Notes: a model not told the origin generated them from the sequence alone. 7,497 nucleotides of DNA from Anaerobacillus sp. (GCA_007120055.1 SKOL01000686.1:1-7497), one strand, 5' to 3'. Shown: positions 1 to 6,611, counted from the stretch's first letter. A program made the numbers and translations.

Positions 1-34
1 GTAAATAGTTTATGTCGTTTTATTTTACAAGAAC

Positions 35-39
35 AGGAG
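35..39 (+). promoter_or_regulatory. RBS of the amidohydrolase gene
   Basis: AGGAG lies 9 nt before the TTG at 49. No ATG or GTG is better placed, so this site decides the TTG start. Confidence 0.7.
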
Positions 40-48
40 TGAAGTATT

Positions 49-1302
49 TTGGAGATTAATGAATGGTTATTTGATCATTTGAAAAAATTAAATGTTACAG
101 AGGAAATCCCAAAAAAACAAGGGTTTACTAGACTTTCTTTTACAGATGAAGAGTGGCAAGCTCGTCAAGTGTTTATCGAAACGGCCAAAAGCTTAAAGCT
201 TGACGTTCGAGAAGATGCGGTAGGGAATGTGATCGCTCGTTGGAATGCTACAGATGCGCATAAAGACGCCCCAGCCTTTGCGATCGGCTCCCACTTAGAT
301 ACCGTTGTCAGTGGCGGTGGTTATGACGGAGTTGCCGGGGTTTTATGTGGTCTCGGCGCTATCAAAGTGTTGCAAGACGAACATTTCCAACCGAAGCACC
401 CGATTGAAATTATTAGTTTCGTTTCCGAAGAATCGGCTCGTTTTGCGATATCTACCCTTGGGAGTAAAGCAATGACTGGTTTACTAGATTTGGAGGACAT
501 CGCCAACATGACCGACAAAAACAGTGTAACGATTAAAGAAGCGATCGAATCGAGAGGGTTAGTTTTTGAAGACATCGTTCATGCAGAGCGAAGTGCCGAG
601 GAGTTTATTAGTTTTGTAGAACTACATATTGAACAAGGAACACGAATTGAAACCGCTGAGGCCGATTATGGCGCAGTCACAGCGATTGCTTGTCCGATCC
701 GCTTAAAGGTAACAGTGGAAGGAATGGCAGGTCACACCGGGACGACGCCGATGAGGCAAAGGCAAGATGCGTTTGTGGCAGCAGCTCCTTTAATTCCGTT
801 CGTCTCTGAATATGCCACCGAGCTAAGTGACGAAAACGAAGTCCCTTTAGTGGCTACGGTCAGTACCGCACAAGTGTATCCGAACGCGATGAACGTCATT
901 CCTGGAAAAGTCGAATTTGGCATCGACATTCGTAGTGTCGATGATCAATTGAAGGAAAAAATGAAGCAAGCGATTGAAGAGAAATGCCAACAAATCGAAG
1001 AAGCGAGCGGTGTCACTATCACTATTCAAACATTAGTGAATAACCCGTCGGTGAAACTTCACAAAGAAGTGCATCAACAGCTAGTGGATGCAGGAAAACG
1101 CGCGAACTTAAAAAGCTTCACACTCGAAAGCGGCGCAGGTCATGACGTCATGAACATGGCTCATAAATGTCCGGCAGGCCTCGTCTTTATTCGCTGCAAA
1201 GACGGTATTAGTCACCATCCAGCTGAATATGCCTCTGTCGAAGATCTACAAATCGGCGTCGATGTTCTTACCGCTTATTTATTACAACAAAACGGTGAAT
1301 AA
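49..1302 (+). CDS. M20-family Zn-dependent amidohydrolase (N-carbamoyl-L-amino acid hydrolase / allantoate amidohydrolase group)
   Basis: This 417-residue protein has the usual length of the hydantoinase/carbamoylase branch of peptidase family M20. These cytosolic two-metal enzymes cleave N-carbamoyl amino acids, allantoate or ureidoglycine-type substrates, releasing ammonia and CO2 or an amino acid. Visible motifs in order are: SHLDTV (H82) followed by GGGYDG (D93), SEESARF (E127, E128), STLGSKAMTG (135-144), ELHIEQG (H193), AGHTGTTPM (H229, in the dimerisation/lid domain), NAMNVIPG and DIRS (R295), SGAGHD (361-366) and SHHPAE (H389). By family knowledge H82, D93, E128, H193 and H389 are the likely metal ligands, and all are present. 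The start is TTG with AGGAG 9 nt upstream. A strong terminator follows about 145 nt after the stop, so the gene ends its transcription unit. What lies upstream is outside the window. The exact substrate cannot be decided from the sequence: carbamoyl amino acid and allantoate enzymes share these motifs. Confidence 0.93.
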   Translation: MEINEWLFDHLKKLNVTEEIPKKQGFTRLSFTDEEWQARQVFIETAKSLKLDVREDAVGNVIARWNATDAHKDAPAFAIGSHLDTVVSGGGYDGVAGVLCGLGAIKVLQDEHFQPKHPIEIISFVSEESARFAISTLGSKAMTGLLDLEDIANMTDKNSVTIKEAIESRGLVFEDIVHAERSAEEFISFVELHIEQGTRIETAEADYGAVTAIACPIRLKVTVEGMAGHTGTTPMRQRQDAFVAAAPLIPFVSEYATELSDENEVPLVATVSTAQVYPNAMNVIPGKVEFGIDIRSVDDQLKEKMKQAIEEKCQQIEEASGVTITIQTLVNNPSVKLHKEVHQQLVDAGKRANLKSFTLESGAGHDVMNMAHKCPAGLVFIRCKDGISHHPAEYASVEDLQIGVDVLTAYLLQQNGE

Positions 1303-1447
1303 AACCGACACTGCTATTTGATTTTTTACTTTCGATAAGGAGTGCTGCGAGCTCCTCGTTCAAAAATACGGAAACCATTTTTTATATAGAGAAAAAGTGA
1401 TTACTAGATTTTACTAAATAAAGCCAATAATAAGATAAATTACTCGT

Positions 1448-1504
1448 CAAGCCTTAAAAAACAACGTCTATCTTGTTTTTTTAAGGCTTGCGTGTTTTTC
1501 TTTT
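1448..1504 (+). terminator. Intrinsic terminator after the amidohydrolase gene
   Basis: A near-perfect 17-bp stem (1448-1464 with 1473-1490, one extra T on the right arm) has the short loop CGTCTATC and is followed by a T-rich tail (1495-1504, TTTTTCTTTT). The stem is AT-rich near the loop and has CAAGCC/GGCTTG at its base. It separates the amidohydrolase from the regulator gene. The 1303-1447 stretch before it holds no gene I can support, only a small hairpin at 1339-1358 without a U-tract. Confidence 0.85.
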
Positions 1505-1516
1505 AACGAATATAAT
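1488..1516 (+). promoter_or_regulatory. Predicted sigma-A promoter of the regulator gene
   Basis: A perfect -10 box TATAAT (1511-1516) lies 17 nt after TTGCGT (1488-1493), a weak -35 that matches consensus only in TTG. The -35 overlaps the end of the preceding terminator stem. The predicted transcript would start near 1523 and give a leader of about 150 nt. The -10 and spacing are seen; promoter activity is inferred. Confidence 0.55.
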
Positions 1517-1600
1517 CAACAGCAAATAAACGAGAGTAATGGTATAGGAAATACGACGGTGGGGGTCACGAAAGATTTAAGGGATTGTGATTTTTTTACA

Positions 1601-1645
1601 GCTACTGCCGTTTAGTACGATGGGTACCTGGCTAGCACTTTTTTT
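1601..1645 (+). terminator. Candidate attenuator (intrinsic terminator) in the regulator leader
   Basis: GCTA (1601-1604) and GCC (1607-1609) can pair with GGC (1630-1632) and TAGC (1633-1636), leaving CT bulged. Inside, GTAC (1615-1618) can pair with GTAC (1624-1627). Seven T follow at 1639-1645. A hairpin plus U-tract inside a 5' leader, 29 nt before the start codon, is the form of a transcription attenuator. A second, weaker candidate lies just before it (TCAC 1566-1569 with GTGA 1587-1590, then seven T). I do not recognise a known riboswitch class in this leader. The stem is interrupted, so its strength is uncertain. Confidence 0.4.
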
Positions 1646-1660
1646 AAAAACAACAACGGA

Positions 1661-1670
1661 GGAGGTGATC
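1661..1670 (+). promoter_or_regulatory. RBS that sets the start of the regulator at 1674
   Basis: GGAGGTGATC matches the anti-Shine-Dalgarno almost completely. Its GGAGG core ends 8 nt before the ATG at 1674. This decides the start against the in-frame GTG at 1587, which has no good RBS and would translate through the leader hairpin. Confidence 0.85.
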
Positions 1671-1673
1671 GAC

Positions 1674-2981
1674 ATGAACATTCATTTAGGGATTGTAGGG
1701 CCGAATGATTCGATTGACCATATTAGGAAAATCGCCGAAAAGTATACAGAGCTGAAAGTAACAGCGTTCACGTATAACGAATTGAACGATGTGAGGGAGA
1801 TTTTAACGGAAAATAAAGCGAGTGTCGACCAATGGCTTTTTTCAGGACAAGCCCCGTATTCGTTTGCGATTAGTGAAGGGCTAATTTCAACAGAAGAAGG
1901 TACATACCCGATCTTACATGGCACAAGTTTGTTAGGAAAATTACTGGAAGCACAGTTTTGTTTTGACACACGCTTAAAAGAAATCAGTTTAGATACGGTC
2001 GAAGAAAAAGAAATCGAAACACTAAGGGAAAATTTTTCGTTAAAAGGGTTAAAAGTAAACGTCAATCCGTTTCACTATCCAGGTTATATTACGGCCCAGC
2101 AATTAATCGACTATCATCAAAAAAATTATGACGAAGGTAGTGAAGTGATTTTTACGTGTATTCAATCGGTTCACCAACACTTTTTAAAATTAAACATTCC
2201 CTGCTTTCGAATCATTCCTACAGAACTTAGCATCCAACAGAAACTAGATAACTTAATAGAACGGGCCCAAGCGAATTGGTACAAGAAATCGCAGCTAGCG
2301 ATTGTTGGCGTGAAGTTACTAACCTCAGAAGAGACGGTCGGTGCGAATTTTTCTTCGTATGATTTAAAGTTACGCGAACTGGAACTGAAGCGCCTATTAT
2401 TAAACTATGCCGAGCAAATTCAAGGGTCGCTCGTGCAAATAGGGGATCACTATTTTTTCATTTACACGACCCGTGGGGAAATCGAAAGCCATCCGCTTCC
2501 GTTATATTTATTAGAAGAGATCGAACTTCACACGAAAATCCCGATCTTTTTCGTCGTCGGTTACGGTTTAACTGCCCTTGATGCAGAGGCTCACGTTCGC
2601 TTAGGGTTTCAAAACGGTAGAAGATCTGAAAACACGATCCTCATCGTTAACGAAGAAAAACAAGTCACTGAAGTGTCCGAGCAAGAAGAAGCGGTTTCGT
2701 ATGATCAAAGTTTCGTCTCTTGCCAATTAAAAGCGATGTTAAACGATGTCAAAACGAACCCCGCAACGATTTCAAAAATTTTATCAATGGCCAACCACTA
2801 CAAAAAAGATACGATTTCCTCGAAAGACATCACTTGGTGGCTCCAAAGCTCTGAACGCAACGCGCGCCGCATTATCCAAGAAATGGAGCGCGTCGGCATC
2901 ATCACTGTCACCGGAGAAGAGCAAGTCGGACAACGTGGCCGCCCAAGAAAAATCTATCGAATTAAAGAAGAGTTGATGTAG
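1674..2981 (+). CDS. Predicted transcriptional regulator: sensor-like N-terminus, nucleotide-cyclase-fold-like middle, C-terminal winged helix
   Basis: This is a soluble protein of 435 residues; I see no membrane segment. Residues 1-200 open with a beta strand and helix (LGIVGPNDSIDHIRKIAEK) and contain DQWLFSGQAPYSFA (52-65), reminiscent of PrpR-type ligand-sensing domains. Residues 205-325 read like a GGDEF / GTP cyclohydrolase III type fold: a strand AIVGVKLL, a strand pair GSLVQIGDHYFFIY (251-264) and VGYGLTALDAEAHVRLGF (295-312), which resembles the conserved C-terminal helix of that fold. There is no GGDEF signature, so cyclase activity is not suggested. Residues 360-430 form a winged helix (ISSKDITWWL, then SERNARRIIQEMERVGII) ending in the basic wing QRGRPRKIYRI. 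Role: probably a DNA-binding regulator that responds to a small molecule. Target and ligand are unknown; the amidohydrolase upstream is one candidate by proximity only. The start was chosen by its near-perfect RBS. The frame stays open beyond the TAG stop (see the repeat at 3000-3107). Confidence 0.7.
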   Translation: MNIHLGIVGPNDSIDHIRKIAEKYTELKVTAFTYNELNDVREILTENKASVDQWLFSGQAPYSFAISEGLISTEEGTYPILHGTSLLGKLLEAQFCFDTRLKEISLDTVEEKEIETLRENFSLKGLKVNVNPFHYPGYITAQQLIDYHQKNYDEGSEVIFTCIQSVHQHFLKLNIPCFRIIPTELSIQQKLDNLIERAQANWYKKSQLAIVGVKLLTSEETVGANFSSYDLKLRELELKRLLLNYAEQIQGSLVQIGDHYFFIYTTRGEIESHPLPLYLLEEIELHTKIPIFFVVGYGLTALDAEAHVRLGFQNGRRSENTILIVNEEKQVTEVSEQEEAVSYDQSFVSCQLKAMLNDVKTNPATISKILSMANHYKKDTISSKDITWWLQSSERNARRIIQEMERVGIITVTGEEQVGQRGRPRKIYRIKEELM

Positions 2982-2999
2982 GGGCAAGCGGTATGTTTT

Positions 3000-3107
3000 G
3001 ATGATAAAGCTGCTGATTTAGCTGATAAAGTCGACGCTGATAAAGCTGAACGGCTGGCTGATAAACTCGCAAATTACGCCGATAAACTCACCAAATTCGC
3101 TGACAAC
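3000..3107 (+). repeat. Degenerate 21-nt (heptad) GCTGATAAA repeat just after the regulator stop
   Basis: GCTGATAAA or a close variant starts at 3021, 3036, 3057, 3078 (GCCGATAAA) and 3099 (GCTGACAAC), with a related GATGATAAA at 3000. The spacings are 21, 15, 21, 21 and 21 nt. The repeat lies in the regulator's own frame, beyond its TAG. Read in that frame the units are DDKAADL, ADKVD, ADKAERL, ADKLANY, ADKLTKF and ADNPKCD. The frame has no ATG, GTG or TTG of its own and ends at TAA 3147-3149, inside the terminator loop. It could be an eroded C-terminal coiled-coil tail, a product of stop readthrough, or a non-coding DNA repeat with one copy per two helical turns. Confidence 0.7.
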
Positions 3108-3126
3108 CCAAAATGCGACACGCTAA

Positions 3127-3164
3127 AAAAGCGAAATGAGTTAACTTAAGCTCATTTCGCTTTT
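3127..3164. terminator. Bidirectional intrinsic terminator between convergent genes
   Basis: A perfect 14-bp stem (3127-3140 with 3151-3164) has a 10-nt loop. The left arm is part of an A-run (3125-3130) and the right arm ends in TTTT, so both strands carry a U-tract. It serves the regulator on the plus strand and the PAS-GGDEF-EAL-PilZ gene on the minus strand. Confidence 0.88.
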
Positions 3165-3180
3165 CAAATTCAGCGGGGGT

Positions 3181-3218
3181 TGGAGATTCGACAAATTTCG
3201 AGAAATGACAGGCACCTA
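3181..3218. repeat. Short intergenic element overlapping the 3' end of the large c-di-GMP gene
   Basis: On the minus strand this reads TAGGTGCCTGTCA, then TCGA-AATTTG-TCGA, which can form a small hairpin. The stop codon TAG of the large gene is the first triplet. The GGTGCCTGTCA part resembles GGTGTCAGACACC at 6556-6568. From memory such GGTGYC elements recur between genes in Bacillaceae; I could not verify a family name. Confidence 0.3.
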
Positions 3219-6167
3219 TACAAAATACAACTCCCTACTTTGCAAATGAAAATCGCAACCGCCTAACAGTGGGTCGTTTTTCATTTTTAAAGTGAATGTA
3301 TTTAGCATTTGCGATAGGTGATCTCTTTCTAGCTCACTAATGTTAAACTCCAAGCCGTATTGGTATAAGTTCTCGCCGATTTCTTGCTTCCAGACGATCA
3401 CTCCATTCGTTTTGACGACTTCATTCATAATTTTCGTTTTAAATTCTAAGATAATATCGGGCTGCACCGGGAACTCAACGTTCGTCGTAAAGCGCATCCC
3501 GCCGATACTTATGTCTTCGATCAATGCTTTCGAATGGCCGAGACTGACTTTTTTTCCTTTAAAAGAAATGATCGTCATTCCCGAACAAAGCGGGAATTGC
3601 ATGTTAATTCGATAATATTCGCGCCGATTTTCGGAAATATCCACAAAACGCTTCGTTTTCATCGGTTTCAAAATGCCTCGTTCGACTAAGCGGGCAAACT
3701 CTTTCGCCAATACGGGTTTGCTAAATATATATCCTTGAATGAAATGACACTCACGCTGAGCGAGAAATGTTAGCTGTTCTGTGTTTTCAACGCCTTCTGC
3801 GACGACTTTCATATCGAGCTCACGCGCCATATATATGATTCCTTTAATAATCGCTTCGGTATTTTTATCGTTACTAATTTCATCAATAAATGTTTTATCA
3901 ATTTTCAACTGATCAACGTTTAAATTTTTTAAATAACTTAATGAAGAGAAGCCAGTCCCAAAGTCATCTAAACTAAATTTAATCCCCAACTCTTTCAGTT
4001 CATCGATCACAGATTGCGCTTTTTCATGCTCAATTAACGTTCGTTCCGTAATTTCAAATTCGATGAGCGATGGTTTCACGCCCGTTTCTACCAAGGTGTT
4101 CATGATGTTTGCTGCAACATCTGCTTTAAGGAACATTTTCGGTGAAATGTTAATCGAGATCGGCACGAGCGGAATTCCATCTTCTTTCCACTTTTTTAAC
4201 TGCTCACAAACACTTTTAAACATCCAATCATCAATTTTTAAAATCAAGCCGGTTTCCTCAGCTAGGTGGATGAACTCTAAAGGCGAAACTTTTCCCCATT
4301 CCTCATGCTGCCAGCGGATCAGTGCTTCAGCCCCGATAATTCTTCCAGTTTTTGTTTCGGCTTTCGGCTGGTATTCGATGAAGAACTGTTCGTTGATCAA
4401 TGCTTTTCGTAAATCGCGTTCAAGGGTGTACAGTTTAAATGACTCAATGTTCATTGTTGGTGAAAAAACTTGGCAATTATTTTTCCCGAATTCTTTCGCT
4501 TTTTGAAGCGCGATATCCGAATTTTTTAGCAGGGAAGCTGCATCTTCACCATCAAAAGGATAAAAGCTAAGTCCGATACTAGTTGTAATAAACAACTCGT
4601 ACTCTTCAATGAAGAAAGGATTTTCGATTTCTTGTCGAATCTCGGTCGCTAAGTGGATATAATCATCGACATTAGGAAGCCCTTTAATATATAGCAAAAA
4701 CTCGTCACCATCATTGCGGGCGAGAAAAGCATTTACACCGACAAATTTGTGGAGACGGCTAGAAAGTGACTTCAGCAACTCATCACCGACATCGTGACCG
4801 AGAGAATCGTTGATATATTTAAAACGGTCTAAATCAAAGCTCATCACCGTAAAGCTAATGTGTTTTTCGCGCGCTGCATCGATCAGTTCAGTTAGTTTAT
4901 CCTCAAAAAATTGGCGGTTCGGTAAGTTCGTTAAATGGTCATGATTGGCGATATATTCGACCGCTTTTTGCAAGTGCTTATGTTCCGAAATATCGGTAAG
5001 GACGCCATCAACACGGATCAGTTCGCCATCTTCGTTAAAAAAAGGAATGTTTTGACTATCGACCCACTTTACTTGATGATCAACGATGATGCGATATTGG
5101 TGCCTGGTTTGAATGCCTTTTTTTAATTGTTTATAGTTATTTTGTAAAGACGGGAGGTCTTCAGGATGAACAAACTTTTCGCAAGTATGAGGATCTTGAT
5201 AAAAAGTCTCACATGGTACGCCGTAGATTTTTTCCATCGCCTCCGTACAAAAAGTGATTTGGTTTGCTTTCACATCAAATGACCACATACCAACTTCTAA
5301 ATTGGTGGAAATACTTCGTAAAGTTGCTTCGTACTGGTTTAGTTTCGTTTCAATAAATTTAGCTTCTGTAATATCTTGAACCGTCCCAATCAAGTGGGTG
5401 ATCTTCCCTTTTTCGTCATAACGGACATCGGCTTTATGAAAAATCAGTCGCTGTTTTCCGTTTTTTCCTGTAATCCGATACTCGACTTCATAAGGAGTGC
5501 CGTATTTCATTGCATTTTTCGCTAATCGTTCCACCGTTGTGCGATCATCCGGGTGAATGAGCTTTACTAAATTTTTAAAAGAAGGGGAGAAGTGCTCTTT
5601 ATCAATATTGTAGATCGTGTAAAATTGATTAGATAAAGTAGCGGTGTTCGCTTTAATATCATACTCCCAGCTTCCGATGTTGGCGATCCTTTGAACTTCA
5701 TTTAAATTATGTTGAAGTTTGTCGATTTCGCTTTTGTATATTTGTTGGGCAGTTAGGTCCTTAATAATGGCATGAACGCTAACACCGTCGTTGGTTTCAT
5801 TCGGCAAAAATGTGATACGACTAAGGCGCTCTTGCCCCTTTTTATCAAACAGTTTTATATCAAAACTAGTTGTCTTACCTTGTAGAGCTTTTTGGACATG
5901 ATAGTTTGCTAGTGATGATTGCGACTCAAAAAGAGTATGTATTGGATTGCCTAGTAGTTCTTTTTTAGTAAAACTTAAATAAGTGGTTAATTGTTTATTG
6001 ATGGCAACAATGCGATAGTTTTCGTTGAAAACGAGCATCGCCTCTGCATGATTGTCAAAAAAGTTTTTATGATTCGTGAAGTCATTCATGGATGGCAGCT
6101 CTTGACCAAAGCTGGTATTAGTGATTAAGCGGTCTTTTCCTTTTGAAAGAAGTTCTTTAATTCTCAA
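3216..6167 (-). CDS. PAS-PAS-PAS-GGDEF-EAL-PilZ c-di-GMP signalling protein, probable phosphodiesterase
   Basis: This is a 983-residue protein without membrane segments, so probably cytosolic. Domains by residue are: PAS 33-140, PAS 160-270 and PAS 283-397 (the last two PAS_3-like, each with an HPDD or HPED motif and ending VQDIT or LTDIS), GGDEF about 400-568, EAL about 575-825 and PilZ about 848-960. The GGDEF domain keeps FDLDRFKYINDSLGH (D445, N453), but its signature is DGDEF (486-490) and there is no RxxD inhibitory site, so cyclase activity is doubtful. The EAL domain has E614 and R618 (EALIR), N673, E705, DDFGTG (734-739), K755, E791, E794 and Q811, a full catalytic set for hydrolysis of c-di-GMP to pGpG. 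PilZ keeps RxxxR (849-853) and DxSxxG (885-890), so it can probably bind c-di-GMP. The start is TTG with GAGGAGGTT 7 nt upstream. The gene follows its own c-di-GMP-type riboswitch and terminator, and it converges on the regulator. Its stop lies inside a short repeat-like motif (3181-3218). Confidence 0.93.
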   Translation of the reverse strand: MRIKELLSKGKDRLITNTSFGQELPSMNDFTNHKNFFDNHAEAMLVFNENYRIVAINKQLTTYLSFTKKELLGNPIHTLFESQSSLANYHVQKALQGKTTSFDIKLFDKKGQERLSRITFLPNETNDGVSVHAIIKDLTAQQIYKSEIDKLQHNLNEVQRIANIGSWEYDIKANTATLSNQFYTIYNIDKEHFSPSFKNLVKLIHPDDRTTVERLAKNAMKYGTPYEVEYRITGKNGKQRLIFHKADVRYDEKGKITHLIGTVQDITEAKFIETKLNQYEATLRSISTNLEVGMWSFDVKANQITFCTEAMEKIYGVPCETFYQDPHTCEKFVHPEDLPSLQNNYKQLKKGIQTRHQYRIIVDHQVKWVDSQNIPFFNEDGELIRVDGVLTDISEHKHLQKAVEYIANHDHLTNLPNRQFFEDKLTELIDAAREKHISFTVMSFDLDRFKYINDSLGHDVGDELLKSLSSRLHKFVGVNAFLARNDGDEFLLYIKGLPNVDDYIHLATEIRQEIENPFFIEEYELFITTSIGLSFYPFDGEDAASLLKNSDIALQKAKEFGKNNCQVFSPTMNIESFKLYTLERDLRKALINEQFFIEYQPKAETKTGRIIGAEALIRWQHEEWGKVSPLEFIHLAEETGLILKIDDWMFKSVCEQLKKWKEDGIPLVPISINISPKMFLKADVAANIMNTLVETGVKPSLIEFEITERTLIEHEKAQSVIDELKELGIKFSLDDFGTGFSSLSYLKNLNVDQLKIDKTFIDEISNDKNTEAIIKGIIYMARELDMKVVAEGVENTEQLTFLAQRECHFIQGYIFSKPVLAKEFARLVERGILKPMKTKRFVDISENRREYYRINMQFPLCSGMTIISFKGKKVSLGHSKALIEDISIGGMRFTTNVEFPVQPDIILEFKTKIMNEVVKTNGVIVWKQEIGENLYQYGLEFNISELERDHLSQMLNTFTLKMKNDPLLGGCDFHLQSRELYFV

Positions 6168-6173
6168 GTCCGC

Positions 6174-6182
6174 AACCTCCTC
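6174..6182 (-). promoter_or_regulatory. RBS that sets the TTG start of the large c-di-GMP gene
   Basis: On the minus strand GAGGAGGTT lies just before the TTG at 6165-6167; the AGGAGG core ends 8 nt from it. This supports TTG over the in-frame ATG at codon 27. Confidence 0.8.
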
Positions 6183-6198
6183 TTATTTACATTTTTAC

Positions 6199-6233
6199 AA
6201 AAAAATAACATATCACCGTTTACACGGGATATG
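6199..6233 (-). terminator. Riboswitch expression platform: leader terminator of the large c-di-GMP gene
   Basis: On the minus strand CATATC-CCGT-GTAA-ACGG-T-GATATG forms a 10-bp stem with one bulged T (6209-6233). TTATTTTTTT follows (6199-6208). It lies between the aptamer and the RBS. Its 3' arm (6215-6223, GTAAACGGT) could pair instead with ACCGTTAC (6244-6251) at the 3' end of the aptamer, with one bulged A. That would be an antiterminator available only when the aptamer is unfolded, so ligand binding would favour termination. The hairpin is clear; the OFF logic is inferred. Confidence 0.75.
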
Positions 6234-6241
6234 CATCCTTA

Positions 6242-6410
6242 CAGTAACGGTAACTGGCTGGCATAGTGTATTTGTTAGGCGGCACACAGGAAGAGTGCGT
6301 CCTCCTGATGCTTGTTTTACGATCTCCTTGTGGTGACAATCGTCCTACAAATACAACTTTAGCCCCTAAAGTTTTGCGTCATTACGTTTCCGTAACTTTG
6401 CCTTTAACTA
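6242..6410 (-). ncRNA. c-di-GMP-I (GEMM-I) riboswitch with an enlarged P3
   Basis: Minus-strand landmarks in order are: AAAGGCAAAG (6396-6405), the P2 hairpin GUUACG-GAAA-CGUAAU with a GNRA loop (6381-6396), GACGCAAAAC (6371-6380, tetraloop-receptor side), a UUUAGGGGCUAAAG segment (6357-6370), P3 5' arm UUGUAUUUGUAGG (6344-6356), P3 3' arm CCUAACAAAUACAC (6266-6279) and GCCAGCCAGUUACCG (6248-6262). TAGT (6407-6410) with ACTG (6242-6245) can close P1. These match the class I c-di-GMP aptamer. The usual aptamer is about 85-90 nt, but this one is about 169 nt because 64 nt (6280-6343) are inserted at the tip of P3. It sits in the leader of a c-di-GMP enzyme gene, which supports the call. Confidence 0.85.
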
Positions 6411-6435
6411 AGTTTTAGAGTTTTCGTTGCTAAAT

Positions 6436-6463
6436 TTGACAATTTATAGCATGTTGTTACAAA
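6436..6463 (+). promoter_or_regulatory. Weak candidate plus-strand promoter
   Basis: A perfect -35 TTGACA (6436-6441) is followed after 16 nt by TACAAA (6458-6463), a poor -10. It overlaps the minus-strand promoter and would point toward the small ORF at 6612. Low confidence. Confidence 0.2.
6443..6451 (-). promoter_or_regulatory. Predicted extended -10 promoter of the riboswitch/large c-di-GMP transcript
   Basis: On the minus strand TGCTATAAA is an extended -10 (TGn plus TATAAA). It would start transcription near 6436, about 25 nt before the aptamer. No good -35 is seen at the right distance, which is common for TGn promoters. Confidence 0.45.
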
Positions 6464-6555
6464 TATTTACTAATAAGTCTATTGTACTACAAAATTTTCA
6501 TTAAAGCACCTTTTAAATTTAGTAAATAATGGGCGTTTTGTGTAACACTTCACAT

Positions 6556-6598
6556 GGTGTCAGACACCGCCCGTGGACATTTGGCTAATTTGTCCACG
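6556..6598. repeat. Short element with two inverted repeats
   Basis: GGTGTC-A-GACACC (6556-6568) is followed after 3 nt by an 8-bp hairpin, CGTGGACA (6572-6579) with TGTCCACG (6591-6598). There is no U-tract, so it is not a standard terminator. It ends directly against the RBS of the small ORF. It resembles GGTGYC-type intergenic repeats that I remember from Bacillaceae but cannot confirm here. Confidence 0.45.
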
Positions 6599-6611
6599 AG
6601 AGGAGGACACT

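Noticed and set aside
1339..1358. Small hairpin (AGGAGT with GCTCCT) as a terminator
   Set aside because: The stem is six pairs including a G-U and lacks a U-tract; the strong terminator at 1448-1504 is the better candidate.
1587..1673. In-frame GTG extension of the regulator by 29 residues
   Set aside because: It has no good RBS, translates through the leader hairpin and T-runs, and the ATG at 1674 has a near-perfect RBS.
1682..2065. Minus-strand ORF of 127 codons
   Set aside because: It is a shadow of the regulator gene, with low-complexity Ser/Phe/Leu-rich translation.
3000..3107. CRISPR array or classical tandem repeat
   Set aside because: The 21-nt period leaves no room for spacers, and units differ in a heptad-like, codon-phased way.
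4063..4506. Plus-strand ORF of 147 codons inside the large gene
   Set aside because: It is a shadow of the EAL-domain coding region on the other strand, with no RBS.
6121..6336. Plus-strand ORF of 71 codons
   Set aside because: It lies antisense to the start of the large gene and to its riboswitch, and has no RBS or family resemblance.
6280..6343. A leader peptide beginning at GTG inside the riboswitch insertion on the minus strand, preceded by AGGAGG
   Set aside because: The AGGAGG lies 13 nt before the GTG, and the 24-codon frame runs through the P3 3' arm and terminator, where RNA structure explains the sequence better.
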